Origin: Phymatolithon calcareum
Lineage: Eukaryota > Rhodophyta > Florideophyceae > Hapalidiales
Assembly (NCBI GenBank): GCA_977006965.1
Contig: OZ345372.1
Span: 1-64,000 of the forward strand
Direction of reading: 5' to 3'
DNA length: 64,000 nt
Below, in pieces: positions 57,471-64,000 of this stretch. The position numbers and the translations under genes are program-made. The notes below the pieces were generated by a model. That model saw only the letters and a program-made list of their open reading frames with translations. It ran no database searches and was not told the DNA's origin. Each line of letters opens with the position of its first letter. The first letter of the stretch is position 1.

Positions 57471-58039
57471 GTTGCCAGTGCTACCGAGAGTGCTAACTTT
57501 GTGTGCTGTGCTATTGTTCACGTAATACACGTAGATCAGACAACTACGTAATGGCGCGTACCTCGCTCCCAGAATTGTACTTCTTGTGAGGCCGTATGCC
57601 GAAATCGAATCCGTACTCCTGGAAAGTGTTTGGTGCTGTACTATTTACATTCGCAGGAGTCACGCCCTGTGAATTTTTCAGCCTGAGCAATTACGCATCG
57701 CCCGCATTTCGGGATGGCGAGGGAGGAAGGCATTAAACAAACTCGGCGTACACAGTATGGGTGTTTCTATCGCGCATTTGTTGTTCGCTCCAACCAGATG
57801 CTGCTCATAACTCCAAGAATCGTATAGCTCGCATTGTTATAGGCTTGCATGCCTGTAAACGCGATCATTAATACCAAAAACAAAATGAGGAACTTGAACC
57901 TGATCTTTTTGGGCCATTTTGGACCAGAAGCATATATGAAAACTGTGAGAAACTCCAGTAAGCTCTTCTTGTACGTCACTACACCAGCGAACACGTCAAA
58001 GGTTAAAAATTCACAAAAATTGGGCGACATATACAAGAT
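57471..58039. other. No secure gene; small hydrophobic frame
   Basis: A minus-strand frame (57767-58081, first ATG near 58050) has two hydrophobic segments, FKFLILFLVLMIAFTGM being the clearest, with basic residues before it. No family is recognised. It overlaps the start of LINE F on the other strand, so it may be chance. Confidence 0.3.
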
Positions 58040-58700
58040 ACCGAACATCATTGTTATACCACGACCTATTCGAGACAGCACTGATCTATCTTAAGCAACG
58101 AGTTTCAGCAAAATCGTTGAGGGACGCGCTCTTTAAAGACGAAGGAGAAGGCTTGGAGATCCTCAGAAAGAGGAAAATTCCTTATGATATTCCCGGGTCT
58201 ACAGTCGCGATCATCAGACTACCGAAAGCACGTCACCGCCAATTGGCCATAAAATGGGCATTCGGCCGATTTCCCCCAATGAGTACCACACTACTGGAAG
58301 ACAAATTCGGTGAGATGGTACTAATTCTCATGAACAAGCTCGAAATGTACCTTCAAGGATACCGACTAACACAAGAGGAGACTAGTGTGATTGAAAAAGC
58401 ACTTGACAAAGTACTGTTCCTCACAATCGTCTTTTATGACTACATGGAATAGACCAAGACAAAATAGAACGGCCACACTGAGCTTCCTACGAACAGGACA
58501 AGTGGACTCTAAGCTTTTTCCTCCATCCTCTTTGGTGGAGGGTTTTTGCAGCTAGGGCCACAACGATAGCGACGAGCCCGGGTTTTACGGACTTTAACAG
58601 AGTAACGGAGCTACCGAGATAGTAGCAGCTGAAGTGCATCTCCCTTCCAGTCTTATGAGTGTCTCTGAGAGCGTTTAATTAATTGTAAATTCAAAACAAA
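58040..58700 (+). mobile_element. LINE F, 3' fragment of a second family
   Basis: The frame 58051-58452 (KSLRDALFKDEGEGLEI, then VAIIRLPKARHRQLAIKWAF) aligns with LINE G (QALRSKFLVTEGDRLEL, AILKLPKAKHMQLALQY). The 3' UTR ends GAGTGTCTCTGAGAGCGTTT then AATTAATTGTAAATTC, with AAAACAAAA after it. The last 150 bases match the insertion at 44109. Confidence 0.72.
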
Positions 58701-58734
58701 ATGTTCCGGAAGTAACGTACCTCTGAGTATCCGT

Positions 58735-59716
58735 AGGCCCTGGACGAATCACAGACACACAACTGAAACAACGGCTAAATAAATCAAGGACAGCAGTGTT
58801 CGAGCTTCGAACACTGCGAATATTTAAGAAAGGACTAAGTATACAGAAGTGTGTACAGATTTAGAAGGCGCTAATACATCCACGCTGGGAGTACGCGATG
58901 CACCTAGCGCCCTGGACAGAAGAATTACAGAAGGAAGTTGAACTAACGTTCTTAAGCCAGGTATTCGGGGCACTGGTCCGAGGAAGGACGTATCGGCTAC
59001 GCCTCCTATTCAGGATCCAAAGTTCTCCACACAGACGAGAAATCCTGGCCTTCAATATGTTGAGAAGGACCAAGGCGAAAGAACGCCTGCATTTGGACGA
59101 GCCATCTGATAGCAGAAACATACAAGAATGGCATTTGAGAAAAAAAGATATTGCCGCGATGGAGACCAGAGAGCTATTTGTTCAAGCTATTAAGTACATC
59201 CAAACAAATCAGTCGGCACAAGCACTCCGATCCAAATTCCTGGTAACGGAAGGAGATCGCCTCGAATTGAATAGGAAAACTAAGATTCCATTCGACAAGG
59301 TAAGAGAATTTCCAGCAATCCTCAAGCTCCCCAAAGCGAAACATATGCAGCTCGCGCTGCAGTATTCGTGTGGTAGATTCCCACAAGTATCTACAACAAG
59401 TATGGCAGAAAAATTCGGGAACAGAGCGAGAGAACATATGGAGATCCTTGAGCGCACTTTGACAGGGTACGATCTGGAAGAAGAAGACAGAATAAAGCAG
59501 AAAAAGAGCTAGATGAGCTCCTACTATTCAGTAAGACAATCACAAAAAGTAGGGAGAAAGAATAAGGCCCAGGCACAAGAGGATGAGTCTGAATCCCAGC
59601 AATCCAGTACACGATTGAGGTCTACAACAGAAGATAAGAGCTGGTTGAGATAAGCAGCAAATGAGGAAGCCTTACCCGTGTATACGTAAGACTGTGGGGC
59701 TTTTAAAAATAAACCT
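58735..59716 (+). mobile_element. LINE G, 3' fragment with C-terminal domain
   Basis: The frame begins ITDTQLKQRLNKSRTAVFEL, passes a TAG near 58860 at a Tyr-like position, then ALIHPRWEYAMHLAPWTEEL, equivalent to ILPKWEYALHLTP of LINE B, and stays open to 59512. It ends with ACTGTGGGGCTTTTAAAAAT then AAAC. The 3' end thus resembles that of family 1 although the protein is closer to LINE F. Confidence 0.75.
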
Positions 59717-59736
59717 ATAAAAAAAGTAGCTTGAAT

Positions 59737-60354
59737 CAGGGGAATGTTAGAGGGGGAGTAAAGCAACTATTTGATGTAACATAAATTTAAGTGGAAAAGG
59801 CGCAAGCGTTGTGCCAGGTAAATTATGAACATTTTCGGTATCAAAAAAATACCGTGAAAACAAAGAGCTCGCCGATGCAACAATCGGACGTTGGTAGTTG
59901 TTGGCCAATAGGAACGTTCAATGGCGACTGCGACGACGACATTTGGGATTACAGTGCACATGAGCGCCGTAAGGGTTGCTTTAGTTTGTACGGCTCTGAT
60001 GGGCGTTGTAATTGCTGGAGGAAATAAATGGAGAAAAAATGTGATGTGGTCGCATGTGATAGGTTAATGCGAGGACGCTTAATACGGCCCTTTTGTGCAC
60101 TGCACACCGCGCTTAGTCCATAAGCATTAATTCCAGATATTTCTATCCACAAAATGTATCCTGCAACGAGAGCATCTCTCACATTGGGATTTCCCAATGT
60201 TCCAGAAAACTGACGGCTATTCTTCTATTTCATGCAAGATTCTATGATACCGTCGGACTCCACTCGCAATGTTTCATACGCGCGCAGCAATTTTCGATCA
60301 TAACAACCGGTATGATAGGGGGGTCTGCCTTACTCCCCCTCTAACATTCCCCTG
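59737..60354. mobile_element. 618-bp non-autonomous P-like element (MITE)
   Basis: Terminal inverted repeats match perfectly for 25 bases, starting CAGGGGAATGTTAGAGGGGG. CTTGAAT flanks both ends (59730-59736 and 60355-60361), a 7-bp duplication as at the 6.2-kb element. Inside there is no transposase; the only + frame is 78 codons (59791-60027). Subterminal stretches resemble those of the larger element, so it probably moved using a P-type transposase. Confidence 0.9.
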
Positions 60355-60361
60355 CTTGAAT

Positions 60362-60796
60362 GAAGAGCCGAGGAAAAGAAAATTCCCGAGATCATAATAA
60401 TACTACAGTATGATCTCAGCGAACCACAATATTGGTATTACAGTATGTAGAAATCAGTTATTTTTGAGACACTGTCATTGAAGTTTGAGCCGCTTCATCG
60501 CCGGTGTAGGCAGACATTTCTCTCCCTCAACCTCAAAGGACTGATCTCCCAACCTTCTTCTTCGTCGTTCCACAAGTTATCTATCCACGCAATGAGTTTC
60601 TCACGGGAGGGCGATGCAGCATTTGCAGCGTCGGCGCCGCTCTCCACATCACGCGCACGGCGCCTTCCCTTCGCTCAACGAGCGTCTGATGCGCGCCCAA
60701 GCCTTGCGCTCGTCCTGCGCACCGCGCTCCAATAGCACATCGGTCCAACCTGTTCACAACCACACGGCAACGTTGCAACTTTCGATCGTTTGAAGG
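60362..60796. other. No gene seen
   Basis: GC-rich unique DNA upstream of the acetyltransferase pseudogene. A 118-codon minus frame overlaps that pseudogene and is its shadow. An 85-codon + frame (60478-60735) is not recognised. Confidence 0.4.
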
Positions 60797-61257
60797 ATGC
60801 TTTGCCCCGCCGTAGTGAATGGCAAAGCGGCGCTTCTGCGTCTGGCTCGAGTCACTGGTCTTTTCAAAGCCGAAGAACTCGGCGAGTTTGAGGAAAGTTT
60901 GGATCAAATCTTTAGCGGTCAATTGGGCGCTGATCACTTGTGGGCTGTGAATGACGAAGAAGGGGTAAATGGTGCCTCATATGCACCGTAACCTTTCTCG
61001 GATCAAGTTTGGAACATGTACTTCATCGGCGTGCAGCCCGACCTCCAAGGTGAGGGTCGAGGCTCATTATTGCTGCACGATGCACAAGATAAGCTGCGTG
61101 CTTGAGGGGAACGACATCCGGCCTTGACACGTTTGAATTGACTCGTCGCTTCTACCGCAAGCATGGATACGATGAAGAGGCTCGCATTAGAGACTTTTAC
61201 GGCGCTGGCGATGACAAAGTAATCTTCCGCAAAGACTTGCAAGCGCAGCCGATGTGA
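60797..61257 (+). pseudogene. GNAT-family N-acetyltransferase, decayed
   Basis: ATG at 60797 sits just after an in-frame TGA and gives an N-terminus of the right length. Seen in order: LARVTGLFKAEELGEFEESL, VWNMYFIGVQPDLQGEGRGS (motif A with the acetyl-CoA binding Q-G-E-G-R-G), then in another frame TSGLDTFELTRRFYRKHGY and FYGAGDDKVIFRKDL at the C-terminus. Lesions are a TAA near 60991 (before PFSDQVWN, where relatives usually have Glu), a TGA near 61103 and a frameshift there with a few residues missing. Stop TGA is at 61255-61257. The family transfers acetyl from acetyl-CoA to small molecules or proteins. The text is of a type common in bacteria, so an old gene transfer is possible. Confidence 0.78.
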
Positions 61258-61506
61258 TTTGATGACTGCCTATATTTGGCTACGTCAGCGCTTCGACCGA
61301 TGTCAATCTTCCCTCGAACCGTGCTGGAATAAAACGTTGGTCACCAGGCTATTCTCATTTCGTAATTGGTTTTCTGCGAGCGAGCGTTTAATCTACGTTG
61401 GCAGCACTTTCCCCGCCCCCGGCGCCATACACGTAGACCGTGATCTACCATGCAGATACGAAAATAATTTTCAAGAAAATAAGTTCTCTCAGCAAAATTA
61501 CGAGCT

Positions 61507-62453
61507 CTATCTTCCCCCAAATGTAGGTCTGCTACCACCACCACCACCACCACCTTCTCCTTCCCTCGATTCTTTTGGCTTGGACCTTTCGACCTGCAGA
61601 ATAAGATGGTCACGTCCATGTCTATTAAGTCGTTCGATGCACCGAGCGGCATCTGATATTCTAACAAAAGCAACGAAATAAAACCCTCTGCTCTCGCCCG
61701 TTTCGCGATCCCTGGTGAGGAAAATCCGACGAACATTGCCGAAAACCTTGCAAAACTCGTCAAGATCGGCCTCCGTGGTGCCGCTACTGATATTTATAAT
61801 CCGAACAGTGGCTGAATCGTCACGATTGTAAATGCTCTCGCCGGTAGACAGGGCGGCGCTACCGCCGCGTTTCGTGGGCAGCTGGTACTTACGTCTAACG
61901 CCACCGAAGCCGGCAGCACCACTCTCACGGCCAAGACCGGGTGCAGCGCCTTCCTTTGGAATTTTCTGGGAGGCCTCGAGTGACATGAGCTGAGCCTAAT
62001 TGGCAACACCGAGCTTGCGCTCTTCGTGACGACGACGGAAAACGCTCCATCATAAGTCGACCTTGAATATCCTTGGCGGCCATTTCGCAAAGCCCGCCTC
62101 TTCGGCGGCCTCGTCGTTGTTGATAAACTCCATGTGGATCTCATCGATGGACACGGTGGATATACCACGCTCCTGACCAGGGCCGGCGTTTGCGCAGTCG
62201 TCAAACCTCTTTCAGGCTTTGCGCGCGGCGACAGCATTTGACACTGTCTTCTTGACTTGTGAGTATTTGACGACCTTGATCGTTTTTTGTAGATATCTAT
62301 CCGGATTCATCCTAAAGTCAGTGATTGTCGTCCTACCATCGGTATTCTTCACTATGGAGGGAGGTGGGATTCCGCCGGTCGGTGTGTGTCGTCGGTATCG
62401 TCGCCCCAGTCCCCAGACATGCCGGCGCCGCTCAAAAGCTCTGCAGTTGCCAT
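61507..62453 (-). pseudogene. eIF3g: Eukaryotic translation initiation factor 3 subunit G, broken copy
   Basis: The + strand length from ATG (62453) to TAG (61507) is about 315 codons, the family length. N-terminus: MSGDWGDDTDD, then in another frame GGIPPPSIVKNTDGRTTITD and VKKTVSNAVAARKA, typical of eIF3g. The C-terminus is a full RRM: ATVRIINIS (RNP2), RRIFLTRDRETGESRGFYFV with RNP1 RGFYFVAF, and DHLILQVERSKP, then a Gly run from a CCA/CCT microsatellite. Lesions: a shift at an ACACAC run near 62405, TGA where the family has Trp (RKA*KRF), and further TGA and TAG before ATG 61986, from which an intact 159-residue RRM-only frame runs. The usual CCHC knuckle is not readable. The factor is a subunit of the ribosome-scanning eIF3 complex. 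A decayed duplicate is likeliest; unseen introns or assembly errors are alternatives. Confidence 0.82.
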
Positions 62454-63239
62454 GGTGACAGCTTTCTTTCTTTCGGAGCGCAAGGTTGGGGTGAGAACGA
62501 GTAGGAGACGTAAAGTTCGATCGAAGATGTGCACGTTGTTGCGGAAAATTCTCTTTCCATCCATGTAACTTCCGTTGTCCATCTTGAACCAAAACTTTAA
62601 GCGATTATGCGCAACTCGTTTCCGCGTGCTTCTGTGGTTTATTTTTAAAATCGAGGGAATGAACAACGCCTTGCATGCTCCTTGAAGTCAAGCGTTCACC
62701 ATCCGCATCCCATCTAAAACAGCCCCAATCGCCGATTTCTCACAAAAAGAGGACAAAGTGGGCAAGCCCAATTTATCATAAAATGCCTCTGCCACAAGCC
62801 GCCGCCACATCTCCAGGAGTGAACCCGGAACGACTTTTCTTGTGCCTCGTTCGTAAATCGCTCACTCAGCATATACCAACGGTGTCCAACATCCCTCCTC
62901 TCCACCCACCATGGAGTCAAGAGGATGTCAGCGCGTTGGAAGCGTGCCCGCCGTAAACTTCACACACGCGCGCGCCTTTCTGGCGCGCCATCTGCGCTGG
63001 GACGAGGAGGTCCTGCGCAACTGCAGCAGCGCCGATGTACAATAGATGCTTTTGCAGTCCATACTCGAGTCGCGCGCGCCTTTCAACGTCGATCGGTCCA
63101 CGGCACTGCATTAGTCTTGGCGCGCGATGCCGGAGGAGAAACAATCCATATGCCCGCCCGCCGAGGAGCGTCGTGATCGAAGACGTGCAATGAAAAAGTG
63201 AATGAAGTTCAGCTCCCAAGAAATTGAAATTTCCGTGAA
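62454..63239. other. No secure gene
   Basis: Would hold the upstream regions of eIF3g (minus) and of the frame at 63240 (plus). A 93-codon + frame (62675-62956) and a 140-codon minus frame (62917-63339) are not recognised. GC content rises after 62930. Confidence 0.4.
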
Positions 63240-63602
63240 ATGGACGCCGCGCCATTCGATGTCGCTCATCAATTCGCGCAAGCATGTAAACTCGCAGATG
63301 GGACTCCCCAAAACCGTGGACAGTCATACAGCGCTCCAAGTAGCCCGCAAAAACGACATGTTGCCCAATACGGTGGTCGTTCCGTTCCGAGTTCTCCGGG
63401 GAAAACCGTCCGCTTCAAGTCGGATGTGGAGCAAATTGGTCCTAATACAGTACTGCACGTTCCGCATTTTCTTATCTTACAGACTTCGTGCGTTACCTGT
63501 CGTCGCGCTTTTATTCACAACCGGCATATGAGGCTGCCGCTCGACCGCACGTTGCCGTATTGTGTATTTATGCAGCCCAGAGCCAAGACCTCTCGGCGAT
63601 AG
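63240..63602 (+). CDS. Candidate first exon of an uncharacterised protein
   Basis: ATG at 63240 starts MDAAPFDVAHQFAQACKLAD, followed by a Ser/Pro-rich stretch with SYSAPSSPQKR and SVPSSPGKTVRFKS, the look of a phosphorylated, disordered N-terminus. After about residue 70 the text (LHVPHFLILQTSC) changes character, so an intron donor near 63435 (GGTCCTAA) is possible. No domain is recognised. Confidence 0.35.
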   Translation: MDAAPFDVAHQFAQACKLADGTPQNRGQSYSAPSSPQKRHVAQYGGRSVPSSPGKTVRFKSDVEQIGPNTVLHVPHFLILQTSCVTCRRAFIHNRHMRLPLDRTLPYCVFMQPRAKTSRR

Positions 63603-64000
63603 TTCATTGGGACGAAGGCAATGGCACTCCCGCGATTGTACAGAGAGGTTTTAGTTTAATGCTGTAATCCTTGCGCTATGACCTCTGCTGGGTATTGATT
63701 ATTACTTTTCGTGTGAAATATGTTTGACGCATCGGTTGTCAATAAACGTGTGCGAAGACTTACTGCAGGGAAATGGGACCTTAGGAGCCCTGGAACATGC
63801 TCAGGTCCCGAGCCATACGTAGAATTTCCTTCCAAGCGTAACTTAGTTAAAGAAAAAACGAGCGACGGAGTGTAGGGACTGCTCAAGCTCGTTGTTCGAC
63901 GGCGTTTTCTTGAGTTCCGCAAATCGCCACGAGTATCTGTTAGTGGGGAAAAGTTAGCTGTCTCTATTTTGAATGAGAAGCCTGTTTCCCATGCCTGGTC
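63603..64000. other. No gene seen
   Basis: Frames under 90 codons; nothing recognised up to the window edge. A downstream exon of the preceding candidate could lie here. Confidence 0.35.

Noticed and set aside
58519-58550. CCTCCA...TGGAGG hairpin followed by T-run, like a bacterial terminator
   Set aside because: The locus is a eukaryotic LINE 3' UTR; such hairpins have no known terminator role there.

Overview
This is a eukaryotic chromosome end, reading inward from the tip. The first 2.1 kb is a telomere with a 7-base unit, AATAGGG on the G-rich strand, in the orientation expected at a left end. There are no bacterial operons, rRNA genes, CRISPR arrays or secure tRNAs. The telomere unit is not TTAGGG or TTTAGGG, and the recognisable genes look intron-poor. 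A microbial alga or other protist is compatible with this, but the species cannot be named from the window.

Bases 2131-30211 are one subtelomeric satellite array with nested periodicity. A 144-bp monomer pairs into 288-bp dimers. Runs of 2 to 11 monomers are separated by a 521-bp spacer. Three consecutive runs (7, 8 and 6 monomers) form a 4587-bp super-unit that is repeated three times. The long minus-strand open frames in the array (up to 611 codons) follow from the monomer being a multiple of 3 and are probably not genes. Between 30212 and 31834 is a patchwork of unique DNA, hairpins, a polypurine tract and short telomere-like tracts in both orientations. One tract (31784-31834) caps a broken retroelement and looks like a fossil chromosome end.

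From 31835 to about 60.4 kb the window is a graveyard of mobile elements. It holds a gag-protease retrotransposon remnant (minus strand) and at least seven pieces of APE-type LINEs. One LINE is inserted inside another with a 13-bp target duplication. There is also a fragment of a second LINE type. A 6.2-kb P-superfamily DNA transposon lies at 46255-52486, with 34-bp terminal inverted repeats, a 7-bp target duplication, a decayed transposase and a second gene on the opposite strand. A 618-bp non-autonomous relative lies at 59737-60354, again with a 7-bp duplication. Smaller insertions sit inside these: a 317-bp element inside the P-like transposon and a 165-bp retro-fragment inside a WD40 pseudogene.

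The host-type genes that can be recognised all carry stops or frameshifts: a WD40-repeat protein (43.6-45.3 kb), a GNAT acetyltransferase (60.8-61.3 kb) and eIF3 subunit G (61.5-62.5 kb). A possible first exon of an uncharacterised gene lies at 63.24 kb. Several of the stops fit C-to-T or G-to-A change at conserved codons, as expected in DNA not under selection. Indel errors in the assembly could explain some of the frameshifts but not the substitutions.
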